This document shows positions 35,463 to 44,576 of a stretch of DNA of 64,000 nucleotides, one piece after another. The DNA lies in the NCBI RefSeq assembly GCF_023109675.1, contig NZ_JALDUR010000001.1, positions 101,097 to 165,096 of the forward strand. The letters are read 5' to 3'. This DNA comes from Streptococcus parasanguinis (lineage in GTDB: Bacteria; Bacillota; Bacilli; Lactobacillales; Streptococcaceae). Both the position numbers and the translations under genes were made by a program. How positions within the stretch are numbered: position 1 is the stretch's first letter; each line of letters opens with the position of its first letter. The notes beneath the pieces were generated by a model. It was not told the origin of the DNA and searched no databases. It worked only from the letters and a program-made list of their open reading frames with translations.

Positions 35463-35876
35463 AGAAAGATGAAGAAGGGATTGATACCAATGCCTTATCG
35501 AGTTAAAATTTAGGTTACTTCGTTTTAGGCCTGTTTTGCTGATATCTGTTCATGCTCTTATCGTAAAAGAGCAGTCATGTCGTGTGTGTCGGATCGGTTG
35601 GACGGTCGGGCAAACCTGCTTAGTTTGTCCGGAGACATAAGAAAACGTGGAAATAGTAGGTAGAAGCTTTTTGTAAAGGTTTTCAAACTTCGATGCGTCC
35701 AGTCGAAAACTAATCATTTGGATTTAGGATAGCAAAGAAAACCTCTGGTATTTTACACAAATACTATTAAATGAAATCAACATCATAAACATTGTTTTGT
35801 TAGCCAAAAGGTTAATTGCACCAAGTCAGTGAAGCAGACCAGGCCTCTAGTCCCGTAAGACTGGAGGCCATTTTTA
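35463..35876 (+). ncRNA. Structured leader or small RNA ending in a terminator, about 410 nt
   Basis: From the promoter at 35428 to the terminator GGCCTCTAGTC/GACTGGAGGCC (35842-35869, then ATTTTTAT). Internal hairpins: TGCTCTT/AAGAGCA (35553-35573) and CGGGCAAAC/GTTTGTCCG (35607-35631). A seven-codon ORF (ATG 35490, MPYRVKI, stop 35511-35513) has AAGAAGGG 10 bp upstream, and an in-frame ATG lies at 35469. The terminator ends just before the ribosome-binding site of the gene at 35903. This layout (short ORF, folded RNA, terminator, gene) is that of an attenuated leader. It could equally be an independent small RNA. It does not resemble RNase P RNA or tmRNA sequences I remember. Confidence 0.5.
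35490..35513 (+). CDS. Possible leader peptide MPYRVKI
   Basis: An eight-codon frame including the stop, with AAGAAGGG at 35472-35479 and ATG at 35490. An extended version from ATG 35469 would be 14 residues (MKKGLIPMPYRVKI). It is too short to test by composition. The only support is the ribosome-binding site and its place at the start of a terminated leader. Confidence 0.25.
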   Translation: MPYRVKI

Positions 35877-35902
35877 TAAAATACTCAGGAGGAGGTGAGA
35901 GT

Positions 35903-36445
35903 ATGGGATTGTCGTATGCGCAAGAATATAGTTGTCGGGACCATTTTCGGCAAAGAGCTTTTGAGCGCTTTGGCGTAGATGATCAGCACTTGAATAAGTG
36001 GATCAACCAACACCTCTCCTCCCTCTCTCCTTATGATAGTAATGTGGTTCAACCGGCTAATACAGAAGCTTATGTAGCCAGTGATGGCGTCATCTTTGTC
36101 TGCAATATCAAAAGTCGGGAGTTCATCACTTGCTTTAAGGCGGTCAATTACCAAGAATCTAAGGAAGAAGAGGAAGCTTATACGGATATTCACGAAAACA
36201 ATGTCGCTTCCTTCAAAAAAGATGTAAACCACCTAGTCAATCGCTACCGACTCAAGGAAGCCAAAGAGCTGTTTGAAAACATTGGGGAGGACTTGGATGA
36301 TTTTTATCGCCTGTCCCAAGCGGTCAAGAACGGCCAATTGAGCGAGCGAAATAGTAAGCGCCTAGAGGAATTGTTAGGCAAGTTTCATGTGATCAAGGCA
36401 GCCATGCGGATCATTGAAAATAAACGGGGAGATTACCATCTTTAG
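35903..36445 (+). CDS. Conserved-looking hypothetical cytoplasmic protein
   Basis: 180 residues from ATG 35903, chosen because of AGGAGGAGGTGA at 35887-35898; an upstream start would run through the terminator at 35842. No signal peptide or membrane helix. The N-terminus (CRDHFRQRAFERFGVDD) resembles helix-rich regulators only vaguely. The middle has short beta strands (SDGVIFVCNIKSREFITCFKAV). The C-terminal half is charged and helical (KKDVNHLVNRYRLKEAKELF), possibly coiled. Not recognised. Its long terminated leader suggests conditional expression. Confidence 0.7.
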   Translation: MGLSYAQEYSCRDHFRQRAFERFGVDDQHLNKWINQHLSSLSPYDSNVVQPANTEAYVASDGVIFVCNIKSREFITCFKAVNYQESKEEEEAYTDIHENNVASFKKDVNHLVNRYRLKEAKELFENIGEDLDDFYRLSQAVKNGQLSERNSKRLEELLGKFHVIKAAMRIIENKRGDYHL

Positions 36446-36479
36446 GGTCTTTTCCCCCTAAAAATAGGCGCCTAGAAGC

Positions 36480-36512
36480 CCTCTCATCTGAAATAGATGA
36501 GAGGACTTTTTT
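36480..36512 (+). terminator. Intrinsic terminator after the hypothetical gene
   Basis: CCTCTCATC (36480-36488) and GATGAGAGG (36496-36504) form a 9-bp stem with a TGAAATA loop, then ACTTTTTT. Confidence 0.85.
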
Positions 36513-36648
36513 GCTGTGGAAAGCTTTTTGAAAAAAAGAGAAAAAAATTGTATAATAGAGTGGATATGCAAGTATTTGCAAAGCTGTAATTCGACTTGGG
36601 CGACCAAGGACCGTAAGTATTAAAATAATCACACTAAAGGAGACAACA

Positions 36649-38310
36649 GTGAGTAGTATTAAATTAGTCACTCTTGGCGGTGTTCGAGAAAATGGGAAAA
36701 ATCTCTACGTTGCCGAAGTGAACGATTCAATTTTTGTCTTGGATGCAGGTTTGAAGTATCCAGAAAATGAGCAACTTGGGGTGGATGTCGTTATCCCCAA
36801 CATGGATTATCTATTTGAAAACAAGGACCGCATTGCGGGTGTTTTCTTGACCCACGGTCATGCGGATGCCATTGGGGCCTTGCCTTATCTTTTGGCGGAA
36901 GCGAAAGTCCCTGTATTCGGGACAGAATTGACCATTGAGTTGGCTAAACTCTTTGTGAAAAGCAATGACAGTGTGAAGAAATTCAATGACTTCCATGTTA
37001 TTGATCAAAATTCTGAGATTGATTTTGGTGATGCCGTCGTCTCTTTCTTTCAAACAACCCACTCCATCCCTGAAAGTATCGGGATTGTGATTGGCACTCC
37101 TGAGGGCAATATCGTCTATACAGGAGACTTTAAATTTGACCAAACTGCTAGTGAGTCTTATGCGACGGACTTTGCTCGCCTAGCTGAGATTGGACGTGAG
37201 GGTGTGCTTGCCCTCCTGAGTGATTCGGCCAACGCAGATAGCAAGATGCAAGTTGCTAGTGAGCAAGAGGTGGGCGATGAAATCCTGGATACCATTGCGG
37301 ACTGGGATGGTCGTGTCATCGTAGCGGCGGTAGCCAGCAACCTTTCTCGGATCCAGCAGGTCTTTGATGCTGCAGCTGGGACTGGCCGCCGGGTGGTCTT
37401 GACAGGGTTTGATGTGGAAAATATCGTCCGCACAGCCATCCGCTTGAATAAATTATCTCTTGCCAACGAAAAACTCTTGATCAAGCCAAAAGAAATGAGT
37501 CGTTTTGAGGACCATGAATTGATCATTTTGGAAACAGGCCGGATGGGTGAACCGATCAATGGTTTGCGTAAGATGTCGATTGGTCGTCACCGCTATGTGG
37601 AAATCAAAGATGGGGACTTGGTTTACATCGTCACAACGCCGTCTATTGCTAAAGAAGCTGTGGTGGCTCGTGTGGAAAACATGATCTACCAAGCAGGTGG
37701 CATTGTCAAATTGATCACGTCAAGCTTGCGCGTGTCTGGTCACGGAAACGCACGGGACTTGCAGTTGATGATCAACCTTCTTCGTCCTAAATATCTCTTC
37801 CCAATCCAAGGGGAATACCGTGAATTGGATGCCCATGCACGAGTGGCGATGGAAGTCGGGATTTTGCCTGAGAACATATTTATTCCAAAACGCGGAACGG
37901 TAATGGAGTACGAAAAGGGTGACTTCGTCCCTGCCGGTAGCGTCTCAGCGGGAGATGTCATGATCGATGGGAATGCCATTGGTGATGTGGGCAATATTGT
38001 CCTTCGTGACCGCAAGGTCTTGTCAGAAGACGGGATCTTTATTGTGGCGATCACGGTGAATCGCAAAGAGAAGAAAATTATTTCCAAAGCGCGCGTGCAC
38101 ACCCGTGGTTTTGTCTATGTCAAGAAAAGTCGGGATATTCTTCGTGAAAGTTGCGAATTGGTCAACCAAAGCGTCGAAGATTATTTGGCACAAGACAGCT
38201 TTGACTGGGGTGAGTTAAAAGGTTTGGTACGCGACAACTTGTCTAAGTTCTTATTTGAACAAACCAAACGTCGTCCAGCCATCCTACCAGTCGTGATGGA
38301 AGTAAAATAA
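36649..38310 (+). CDS. rnjB: Ribonuclease J2
   Basis: Partner of RNase J1 in mRNA decay and rRNA maturation. 553 residues: a metallo-beta-lactamase/beta-CASP core plus a C-terminal domain. The metal-binding motif reads [13 protein letters not shown] instead of the canonical HGHEDHIGG of J1, the hallmark of the catalytically weak J2 paralogue. Other blocks are LLSDSANAD, the beta-[43 protein letters not shown] and [16 protein letters not shown]. The start is GTG 36649 with AAAGGAGACAAC upstream. A TATAAT at about 36550 gives a leader near 90 nt. In streptococci J2 is remembered as important for growth. Confidence 0.93.
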   Translation: MSSIKLVTLGGVRENGKNLYVAEVNDSIFVLDAGLKYPENEQLGVDVVIPNMDYLFENKDRIAGVFLTHGHADAIGALPYLLAEAKVPVFGTELTIELAKLFVKSNDSVKKFNDFHVIDQNSEIDFGDAVVSFFQTTHSIPESIGIVIGTPEGNIVYTGDFKFDQTASESYATDFARLAEIGREGVLALLSDSANADSKMQVASEQEVGDEILDTIADWDGRVIVAAVASNLSRIQQVFDAAAGTGRRVVLTGFDVENIVRTAIRLNKLSLANEKLLIKPKEMSRFEDHELIILETGRMGEPINGLRKMSIGRHRYVEIKDGDLVYIVTTPSIAKEAVVARVENMIYQAGGIVKLITSSLRVSGHGNARDLQLMINLLRPKYLFPIQGEYRELDAHARVAMEVGILPENIFIPKRGTVMEYEKGDFVPAGSVSAGDVMIDGNAIGDVGNIVLRDRKVLSEDGIFIVAITVNRKEKKIISKARVHTRGFVYVKKSRDILRESCELVNQSVEDYLAQDSFDWGELKGLVRDNLSKFLFEQTKRRPAILPVVMEVK

Positions 38311-38322
38311 TAGAAGAAATGG

Positions 38323-38358
38323 AAACGCTTGGCAGCCGAAGGCTTGCCGAGTGTTTTT
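38323..38358 (+). terminator. Terminator-like hairpin between rnjB and estA
   Basis: AAACGCTTGGCA and TGCCGAGTGTTT pair, with an inner GCCGAAGGC hairpin and a TTTTT tail. It is close to estA (23 bp before its start), so partial read-through may occur. Confidence 0.65.
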
Positions 38359-38380
38359 AACAGTAGAAAGAGGAAAGCAA

Positions 38381-39163
38381 ATGGCAGTTATGCAGATTGA
38401 GTATTATTCAGAAGCTTTGAAGATGGAGTGGGGGGTGTCCGTCCTTTATCCCGATGCATCGCGCGTGGAAGATCCAACGGATACGGATATTCCGGTTCTC
38501 TATCTCTTACACGGGATGAATGGGAATCACCACTCTTGGTTGAAGCGGACCAATGTGGAGCGCATCCTGCGCAATACCAATCTGATCGTGGTCCTACCCA
38601 ATACCAATAATGGCTTTTACACAGATACCCAGTATGGCTACAACTACTACACGGCCATTGCGAAAGAATTGCCAGAGACTCTTTCTCGCTTCTTTCCGAA
38701 TATGACTAAGAAACGGGAGAAAACCTTTATTGCTGGCTTATCCATGGGCGGCTATGGATCGATGCTCTTGGCCCTCAAGACAAATCGTTTCTCTCATGCG
38801 GCTAGTTTTTCTGGAGCACTTAGTTTTCACGATAGAGACTTTGAAAACAATGACTTGGAACAACCAGCTTTTTGGAAGGGAATTTTTGGAGAGATTGAGG
38901 ATTGGACGTCCAGTCCCTATTCGCTAGAGACGGCTGCCAAGAAGTTTTCAGATAAGAAGACCAAACTCTGGATCTGGTGTGGGGAGCAGGATTTCCTTTA
39001 TGAAGCCAATAATTTTGAAGTCAAGGAATTAGAAAAGTTAGGCTTGGATGTCACCTATACCCACAGCCCAGGTAAGCACGAATGGTTCTACTGGGAACGT
39101 GAGTTGGAGCACTTTTTACAAACCCTACCAATCGACTTTGAATTAGAAGAAAGACTAAACTAA
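38381..39163 (+). CDS. estA: Esterase family protein (tributyrin esterase type)
   Basis: A short-chain acyl esterase of the alpha/beta-hydrolase fold. 260 residues from ATG 38381 (AGAGGAAAGCAA upstream); longer in-frame starts pass through the terminator hairpin. Key motifs are [20 protein letters not shown] (oxyanion region), the nucleophile elbow GLSMGGYGS and the late His in [15 protein letters not shown]; the acid is probably the Asp of GEQDFLYEA. It closely matches the pneumococcal EstA sequence as I recall it, including MAVMxIEYYS at the N-terminus. There, EstA removes acetyl groups from sialic acid and other esters. No signal peptide is visible. Confidence 0.88.
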   Translation: MAVMQIEYYSEALKMEWGVSVLYPDASRVEDPTDTDIPVLYLLHGMNGNHHSWLKRTNVERILRNTNLIVVLPNTNNGFYTDTQYGYNYYTAIAKELPETLSRFFPNMTKKREKTFIAGLSMGGYGSMLLALKTNRFSHAASFSGALSFHDRDFENNDLEQPAFWKGIFGEIEDWTSSPYSLETAAKKFSDKKTKLWIWCGEQDFLYEANNFEVKELEKLGLDVTYTHSPGKHEWFYWERELEHFLQTLPIDFELEERLN

Positions 39164-39184
39164 GATACAAATAGATTGGATATC

Positions 39185-39213
39185 AGTCAGAGCATTTGTT
39201 CTGGCTTTTTTTA
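39185..39213 (+). terminator. Intrinsic terminator after estA
   Basis: AGTCAGAGC (39185-39193) and GTTCTGGCT (39198-39206) pair with two G-T wobbles, followed by a T run. Confidence 0.7.
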
Positions 39214-39332
39214 TATATAGGAAGAAAGACTAGAAAGGTCACTTATTCATTTCAGTCCTGCTTTCTTTGTGGTATAATAGGAACGATTGAAAATTGAGCT
39301 AGAAATAGCGAACAAGATAAGAGGAGAGAAAT

Positions 39333-40790
39333 ATGGCAAAAGATATTCGTGTACGTTATGCACCAAGTCCAACAGGGCTACTACACATCGGAAATGCTCG
39401 TACAGCATTGTTTAACTACTTGTATGCGCGCCATCATGGTGGAACTTTTATTATCCGTATCGAAGATACGGACCGTAAGCGCCACGTCGAAGACGGCGAA
39501 CGTTCCCAGCTTGAAAACCTTCGTTGGTTGGGCATGGACTGGGATGAAAGTCCAGAGACTCATGAAAATTACCGCCAATCTGAGCGTTTGGAACTCTACC
39601 AAAAATACATCGACCAACTCTTGGCCGAAGGAAAAGCCTACAAGTCTTACGTTACAGAAGAAGAGTTGGCAGCAGAGCGTGAACGCCAAGAAGCAGCTGG
39701 TGAAACACCTCGCTACATTAACGAATACCTTGGCATGAGCGAAGAGGAAAAAGCAGCTTATATCGCAGAACGTGAAGCAGCAGGGATTATCCCAACGGTT
39801 CGTTTGGCAGTGAATGAGTCTGGTATCTACAAGTGGCATGATATGGTCAAAGGCGATATCGAGTTTGAAGGTGGTAATATCGGTGGGGATTGGGTCATCC
39901 AGAAGAAAGATGGCTACCCAACTTACAACTTTGCCGTTGTGATCGATGACCACGACATGCAAATCTCTCACGTTATCCGTGGAGACGACCACATTGCCAA
40001 CACCCCAAAACAGCTCATGGTCTATGAAGCCCTTGGTTGGGAAGCACCAGAATTCGGTCACATGACACTTATCATCAATTCTGAAACTGGTAAGAAATTG
40101 TCTAAACGTGATACGAATACCCTTCAATTTATCGAAGATTACCGTAAGAAGGGCTACCTTCCAGAAGCAGTCTTTAACTTCATCGCTCTTCTTGGTTGGA
40201 ACCCTGGTGGGGAAGACGAAATCTTCTCTCGCGAAGAACTCATCAAGCTCTTTGATGAACATCGTCTCAGCAAGTCTCCAGCTGCTTTCGACCAGAAGAA
40301 AATGGACTGGATGAGCAATGAGTATATCAAGAATGCGGATCTTGCGACTATCTTTGAAATGGCCAAGCCATTCCTCGAAGAAGCAGGTCGTTTGACAGAC
40401 AAGGCTGAGAAGTTTGTAGAACTCTACAAGCCACAAATGAAGTCGGTGGACGAAATCGTTCCATTGACAGACCTTTTCTTCTCAGACTTCCCAGAGTTGA
40501 CAGATGCAGAAAAAGAAGTCATGGCTGGTGAAACGGTTCCGACTGTACTTGAAGCCTTCAAAGCGAAATTGGAAGCCATGTCAGACGATGAGTTTGTGGC
40601 AGAAAATATCTTCCCACAAATCAAAGCGGTTCAAAAAGAAACTGGGATCAAAGGGAAGAATCTCTTTATGCCAATCCGAATCGCCGTTTCAGGTGAAATG
40701 CATGGTCCTGAATTACCAGATACCATCTACTTACTTGGACGCGAAAAATCCATCCAACATATTGAAAGTATGTTGGAAAAAATCAGATAA
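39333..40790 (+). CDS. gltX: Glutamyl-tRNA synthetase
   Basis: Charges tRNA-Glu and, in Gram-positives lacking GlnRS, tRNA-Gln for later amidation. 485 residues, class I. The HIGH-type motif is in [20 protein letters not shown] and the KMSKS-type motif is [19 protein letters not shown] is the conserved follow-up to HIGH. It starts at ATG 39333 with AAGAGGAGAG upstream and an extended -10 (TGTGGTATAATAG, near 39271). Its codon use is that of a housekeeping gene. The transcript ends at the large palindrome at 40811. Confidence 0.97.
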   Translation: MAKDIRVRYAPSPTGLLHIGNARTALFNYLYARHHGGTFIIRIEDTDRKRHVEDGERSQLENLRWLGMDWDESPETHENYRQSERLELYQKYIDQLLAEGKAYKSYVTEEELAAERERQEAAGETPRYINEYLGMSEEEKAAYIAEREAAGIIPTVRLAVNESGIYKWHDMVKGDIEFEGGNIGGDWVIQKKDGYPTYNFAVVIDDHDMQISHVIRGDDHIANTPKQLMVYEALGWEAPEFGHMTLIINSETGKKLSKRDTNTLQFIEDYRKKGYLPEAVFNFIALLGWNPGGEDEIFSREELIKLFDEHRLSKSPAAFDQKKMDWMSNEYIKNADLATIFEMAKPFLEEAGRLTDKAEKFVELYKPQMKSVDEIVPLTDLFFSDFPELTDAEKEVMAGETVPTVLEAFKAKLEAMSDDEFVAENIFPQIKAVQKETGIKGKNLFMPIRIAVSGEMHGPELPDTIYLLGREKSIQHIESMLEKIR

Positions 40791-40810
40791 TTATCAGAAA
40801 AGCCTGTAAA

Positions 40811-40872
40811 TGAATTGAACCCCAAAAGTTAGACAGAAAAGATCCAACTTTTGGGGTTCAGTTCATTTTTTT
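40811..40872. terminator. IS3-end-like palindrome serving as the gltX terminator
   Basis: TGAACCCCAAAAGTT (40816-40830) and AACTTTTGGGGTTCA (40846-40860) are perfect 15-base arms, extended by TGAA/TTCA outside and followed by a T run. The left arm reads on as TGAACCCCAAAAGTTAGACA, which resembles the terminal inverted repeats of IS150-group IS3 elements. Two such ends sit head to head with only 15 bp between, and no transposase frame. It may be a deletion relic or a MITE-like unit reused as a terminator. Confidence 0.65.
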
Positions 40873-41049
40873 ACTTCTTTTTCTACCATTTGTCAAGTAT
40901 AATACGGTTTCCGACTCACCATTATTCTTGAAAATGTATGAAGAGAATTTTTTGAGGGATAGTTCGAGCCATTTTTTTGATATTTGAGCATAGAAAAATG
41001 ACACCTTATCTGGCATTTTTTGAAACAAGGTGTTAGAATTATAGGGCAT
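40858..41049 (-). CDS. Short ORF downstream of the IS110 transposase, unassigned
   Basis: A 63-residue, Lys/Ser-rich frame (MPYNSNTLFQ...) between the IS110 transposase and the gltX palindrome, ending in RKRSKKMN. There is no clear ribosome-binding site. It may be a remnant of another mobile element, the 3' non-coding end of the IS, or chance. Not recognised. Confidence 0.25.
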   Translation of the reverse strand: MPYNSNTLFQKMPDKVSFFYAQISKKWLELSLKKFSSYIFKNNGESETVLYLTNGRKRSKKMN

Positions 41050-41057
41050 AGATGACT

Positions 41058-42260
41058 TTAATGACTTTGGGCTAAAGTATAGTCGTAAAGTTTATTATGC
41101 ATTATAAGATAATACATTGTCCTAATGAGACGATGTATAGAGGCAATCGTATGTGGCTTAGTTGAAGTTATCTGCGATTGTCTTTTTCGTTTCTCATAGA
41201 AATCTGCGATATGGCAAGGATTGGTGTGGCTAGCTGAAGCGATATTGTGAATACATTTGTACAGAATTTTTCTTGCATAAGGATTCCCACGCTTCGTGAT
41301 ATGCTCTTGACCTAGAAAATCTCCCGATTCATAGTGTTTGAGATCAATACCGATAAAAGCGTTGATTTGATTAGCAGACTTAAAACGACGAATATCTCCT
41401 AATTCGCCAATAATGCTTGTAGCCGTTGTTTCTGCGATACCAGGAATAGAGAGAAGAATCTTATATTCAGGTAGAGGTTCAGCTAACGCTATCAACTGTT
41501 GTAATACTTGTTCCCGACGGTTTGTCAACCTTATAAGTTCCTGTGCATCATACTTAACCTCTTCTACCATAGGAGAGGTTTTTGAAATGCCAGCATAAGA
41601 TTGCTTCGCCAATCCAACTAACTTCTCAGTCAAGTTACCTACTCTGTTCTCTGAAATGCGTTTAGAGGTTGAGTTGCGAATAGCTTCTTTCAACTCAACT
41701 TCTGATAGTTCCAGCACCCAATGCTTGGTTGGGAAGATGGACACGAGATTCCAATATTGCTCACCTGTAGGAGTAGATAGTAGATTCTCGATTTCTGGGA
41801 AGGCGACTTGAAGAACTTTGTGCAGCCTATTCTTCGTCCTTACGATATCCTCTGTCAGATTTTGGTAGAATCGGCTAAGATCATGCAAGTTTTGATAGAC
41901 TTCTTCTTGAACATAAGTTGGCTTACGGTTTAGAACAAATTGTGACGAAGCAAGTTTCTCTGCATCAATCTTATCGGTTTTTCGGACTCGTAATCCATCA
42001 AGTTGCTTCTTAGCTTCCAAAGGATTAAGACGTGTATAGTCATAGCTGTTTTCTTCTAGAAAGGCCTGAAGTCGGCGAGAGTATACACCAGTAGCTTCGA
42101 AAATAATTTCGGGATTGCTCACGGTCTTTAGATCCTCCAGTAGACGAGAAAATCCGATAATGTCATTAGGCATAGTATAGCCATGAACCCTTTCACCATT
42201 CACAAGAATAGCGACTTCTGAGCTTGCTTTACTCACATCAATTCCAAAAACTGTCCGCAT
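41058..42260 (-). CDS. IS110-family transposase (DEDD recombinase)
   Basis: 400 residues and apparently intact. The N-terminal RuvC-like DEDD domain shows GIDVSKASSEVAIL (first Asp), IIFEATGVYSRRLQAFL (Glu) and RKTDKIDAEKLAS (Asp pair). The C-terminal Transposase_20 domain has LLSIPGIAETTATSIIGELG, then FKSANQINAFIGID, with the catalytic Ser expected in the region after ESGDFLG. It starts ATGCGG behind GAGGTAAACAT. The element lies between gltX and the TDT gene without breaking either. The adjacent non-coding 5' end is a candidate bridge RNA. Confidence 0.92.
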   Translation of the reverse strand: MRTVFGIDVSKASSEVAILVNGERVHGYTMPNDIIGFSRLLEDLKTVSNPEIIFEATGVYSRRLQAFLEENSYDYTRLNPLEAKKQLDGLRVRKTDKIDAEKLASSQFVLNRKPTYVQEEVYQNLHDLSRFYQNLTEDIVRTKNRLHKVLQVAFPEIENLLSTPTGEQYWNLVSIFPTKHWVLELSEVELKEAIRNSTSKRISENRVGNLTEKLVGLAKQSYAGISKTSPMVEEVKYDAQELIRLTNRREQVLQQLIALAEPLPEYKILLSIPGIAETTATSIIGELGDIRRFKSANQINAFIGIDLKHYESGDFLGQEHITKRGNPYARKILYKCIHNIASASHTNPCHIADFYEKRKRQSQITSTKPHTIASIHRLIRTMYYLIMHNKLYDYTLAQSH

Positions 42261-42430
42261 TATGTTTACCTCTTTGTCTTGAATGATTCCTTATTTTGGT
42301 GATTCCATTTTCAATACTCGGCGTCTAGCGCCAAAAGAAGCTACGACATAACAAGATACTTCTGCTTTAATATAAAGAAAAAGTAGTGAGTACTCTCTCC
42401 CGTCGGAGATTTCTTCACTACTAATCTTAG
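42261..42430 (-). ncRNA. Candidate bridge RNA of the IS110 element
   Basis: About 170 nt of non-coding DNA between the transposase start and the left element end. On the minus strand the first hairpin is AGTAGTGA...TCACTACT (42382-42423), with inner TCTCC/GGAGA. An AGAAG/CTTCT pairing follows, then GGCG-CTAGA-CGCC (about 42321-42333). IS110-group elements are known to express a structured guide (bridge) RNA from the end upstream of the recombinase; position and folding fit. Exact ends and the guide loops could not be fixed without the empty-site sequence. Confidence 0.45.
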
Positions 42431-42498
42431 TATGTTTTTTATCCTGCTTCCTTCTCTTTTATGGTATACTGAAAGCGACAACATGATTGGAGCTCCCG

Positions 42499-43392
42499 AT
42501 GAAAAAGATCCCCTTAGTATTTTCAGGCTGTCTGTTAGGACTGGTTGGCGCTGGAAACCTTCTTGCAGACTCGCTACCTTTCTTTGCCCACGCCTTTAGT
42601 CTGACAGGTTTGTTCTTCTGGTTTTTCTTTGTAGTTTACCATGCGATTCGCTGGCAAGAAGCCAAGATAGAATTCCAACAACCAGCCCTTTTATCTGGGA
42701 TGGCGACTTTTCCCATGGCAGGGATGATTCTATCCACCTATCTTTTGCGCCTCTTTCCCGCCTTTGGAGGTCTATCACAGTTGGTCTGGTGGTCTGCCTT
42801 TCTCTTGGATCTGAGCTTAATTCTCTATTTTACCAAGACCCATGTCCTAGCGCGACCAAGAGCCAATGCCACTCCAAGTTGGACCGTTCTCTATGTGGGC
42901 ATTGCAGTAGCAGCCTTGACTTATCCAGTTGTAGGAATAAGAGAGATTGCTTATCTCGCTTTAGTGATTGGTTTTGGTTTGACCTTTCTTCTTTATCCCC
43001 TTATCTATCATGATTTGAAGCAGTCCCCCTTGCCCAGTCATCTGTTGGGCCAAGAAGGCATCTATTGCGCTCCATTTTCCCTTCTTTTAGCAGCTCTGGT
43101 TCGTGTGGGTGGAGCAAGCCTTCCTGTCTGGTTCTTACTGATCATGGTAGTTGCCTCACAAGGTTTTTATTTCTTTGTTTTGACGCGTCTACCGAGAATG
43201 ATCAAAGAAGGTTTTCAACCTGCTTTTTCAGCCCTGACCTTTCCAACAGTCATCACAGCGACCTCTTTGAAAATGGCCCAAGGCTTGTTGCAGTGGCCTT
43301 TCTTGACAGCTCTCGTATGGATGGAAACTCTTCTTTGTCTCTTGATTTTAGTCGCTGTTTTAGGAGGTTATGTGGCCTATCTCAGGGAGTAG
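42499..43392 (+). CDS. TDT-family membrane transporter (TehA/SLAC1-like)
   Basis: 297 residues from ATG 42499 (GGAGCT 5 bp upstream); an earlier in-frame TTG overlaps this ribosome-binding site. About ten hydrophobic segments fill the protein. Helices with small-residue and Gly spacing (PLVFSGCLLGLVGAGNLL, then a conserved FFWFFF) and the central Pro-Met/Gly helix pattern FPMAGMILSTYLL fit the tellurite-resistance/dicarboxylate transporter family. It would be a channel or exporter for anions or small organic acids; the substrate is unknown. A TATACT preceded by TATGG near 42462-42472 is its promoter. The IS110 element stops just short of that promoter. Confidence 0.8.
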   Translation: MKKIPLVFSGCLLGLVGAGNLLADSLPFFAHAFSLTGLFFWFFFVVYHAIRWQEAKIEFQQPALLSGMATFPMAGMILSTYLLRLFPAFGGLSQLVWWSAFLLDLSLILYFTKTHVLARPRANATPSWTVLYVGIAVAALTYPVVGIREIAYLALVIGFGLTFLLYPLIYHDLKQSPLPSHLLGQEGIYCAPFSLLLAALVRVGGASLPVWFLLIMVVASQGFYFFVLTRLPRMIKEGFQPAFSALTFPTVITATSLKMAQGLLQWPFLTALVWMETLLCLLILVAVLGGYVAYLRE

Positions 43393-43477
43393 GAAGTCAT
43401 CCTTTTTCATTGAAACCTTGTCACAATTATGGTAAGATGCACTATACGATTTGTCATACTCTATAGGAAAGGTATCT

Positions 43478-44155
43478 ATGAAATTCATCAAAGGAAAGCT
43501 CTCACTACTTTATCCCCTTTTTCTGCTCTTGTTTTATTTTTATGTTCGGCCTCAATTTCGCCCCTTGGCCCAGTATGTCTCCAATAGCGTAGCAAGCGCC
43601 AATAGCTATTATTGGACCTTATTTGGCCTAGAAGGCCTCTATGCAGTCTTTACAGGATTTTTGGTCTACCGTTTTTCTAAAAAAGCGCAGTTTAAACTGG
43701 GGAAGAACCCCCTTCAAGCTCTGATAGAAGCTGTTTTTGCGGCCTGTTTGGTCTACTGGCTGGACTACTTCATCAGTGGTTTTGTTCAAGGACGGGCAGC
43801 CGTTTTGAGTTTGTTTCCACGGGAAATTAGCCCTACAGGGATGCTTATCCTGGTGATCGCAATGGTCGTCATCCGGCCAGTGACAGAAGAACTGATCTTT
43901 CGTGGAGCCTTGGTGAATGCCTACTTCAAAGGCTGGAAACTCTATGCAGAGATTTGGCTTCCAGCCCTCATCTACAGTGGCCTGCATTTTCTCCACACTC
44001 CCTTTTCGCTGGGAGCTTCTATCATCTATCTCCTGCCGAGTGTGATTTTTGGGATCCTGTATTATCGGAGCAAGACGCTCCTTTCACCTATTTTGGCTCA
44101 TATCTTGCTCAATCTCTACTACACCTTGCCTTTACTTTTATCTGTATTTAAGTAG
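43478..44155 (+). CDS. CPBP-family intramembrane metalloprotease
   Basis: 225 residues from ATG 43478 (AGGAAAGG upstream); a longer TTG-started version lacks a site. About six to seven membrane helices. The Abi/CPBP signature is TEELIFRGALVNAYFKG (EExxxR), with the second motif in ALIYSGLHFLHTPFSLG (FxxxH-like) and the third in SPILAHILLNLYY. Members process prenylated or membrane proteins and include bacteriocin self-immunity proteins. No bacteriocin gene is adjacent, so an immunity role is not indicated. A terminator follows immediately. Confidence 0.88.
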   Translation: MKFIKGKLSLLYPLFLLLFYFYVRPQFRPLAQYVSNSVASANSYYWTLFGLEGLYAVFTGFLVYRFSKKAQFKLGKNPLQALIEAVFAACLVYWLDYFISGFVQGRAAVLSLFPREISPTGMLILVIAMVVIRPVTEELIFRGALVNAYFKGWKLYAEIWLPALIYSGLHFLHTPFSLGASIIYLLPSVIFGILYYRSKTLLSPILAHILLNLYYTLPLLLSVFK

Positions 44156-44156
44156 C

Positions 44157-44189
44157 AACCGATTTCCTGAGTGAGATTGGTTTTTTTTG
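44157..44189 (+). terminator. Intrinsic terminator after the CPBP gene
   Basis: AACCGATTTC (44157-44166) and GAGATTGGTT (44173-44182) pair, followed by T8. Confidence 0.8.
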
Positions 44190-44233
44190 AAAATATGGTA
44201 TAATAGAATAAATTTAATAGAGGGAGTTGAGGT

Positions 44234-44575
44234 TTGAAAAAAAGCTACCGCGTCAAACGTGACAAAGATTTTAATGCTATTTTTAAAAGTGGTCAAAATG
44301 TTGCCAATCGGAAATTCGTTGTTTACCGCTTGCGCAAAGACCAACCGCATTTTCGAGTCGGCCTGTCTGTTAGTAAGAAACTGGGAAATGCTGTGACCAG
44401 AAATCGCATCAAACGTTTGATTCGCCATGTTTTGATCAAACACCAAGCCTTCCTTACGACCGATGATTTTGTTGTCATTGCTCGTAAAGGAGTGGAGGAG
44501 CTCGACTTTCATCAAGTAGAGAAAAATCTTGTACATGTCTTAAAATTAGCGCATGTCTACCAAGAAAGGGAATAA
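44234..44575 (+). CDS. rnpA: Ribonuclease P protein component
   Basis: Protein subunit of RNase P, needed for tRNA 5' maturation. 113 residues, basic. It begins [12 protein letters not shown] from a TTG start (GGGAGTTGAGG upstream), as is common for rnpA. The RNR motif region is [20 protein letters not shown]. The next gene is yidC, the usual firmicute order. An extended -10 (ATATGGTATAATAG) lies just upstream. Confidence 0.95.
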   Translation: MKKSYRVKRDKDFNAIFKSGQNVANRKFVVYRLRKDQPHFRVGLSVSKKLGNAVTRNRIKRLIRHVLIKHQAFLTTDDFVVIARKGVEELDFHQVEKNLVHVLKLAHVYQERE

Positions 44576-44576
44576 T

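Noticed and set aside
35463-35876. tmRNA or RNase P RNA at this locus (size would fit)
   Set aside because: The conserved ends and cores of ssrA and rnpB are absent.
39381-40436. 351-residue minus-strand open frame inside gltX
   Set aside because: An antisense shadow of a highly biased gene; no ribosome-binding site and no recognisable motif.
43478-44155. Bacteriocin immunity role for the CPBP protease
   Set aside because: No double-glycine peptide gene or ABC exporter is nearby to support it.
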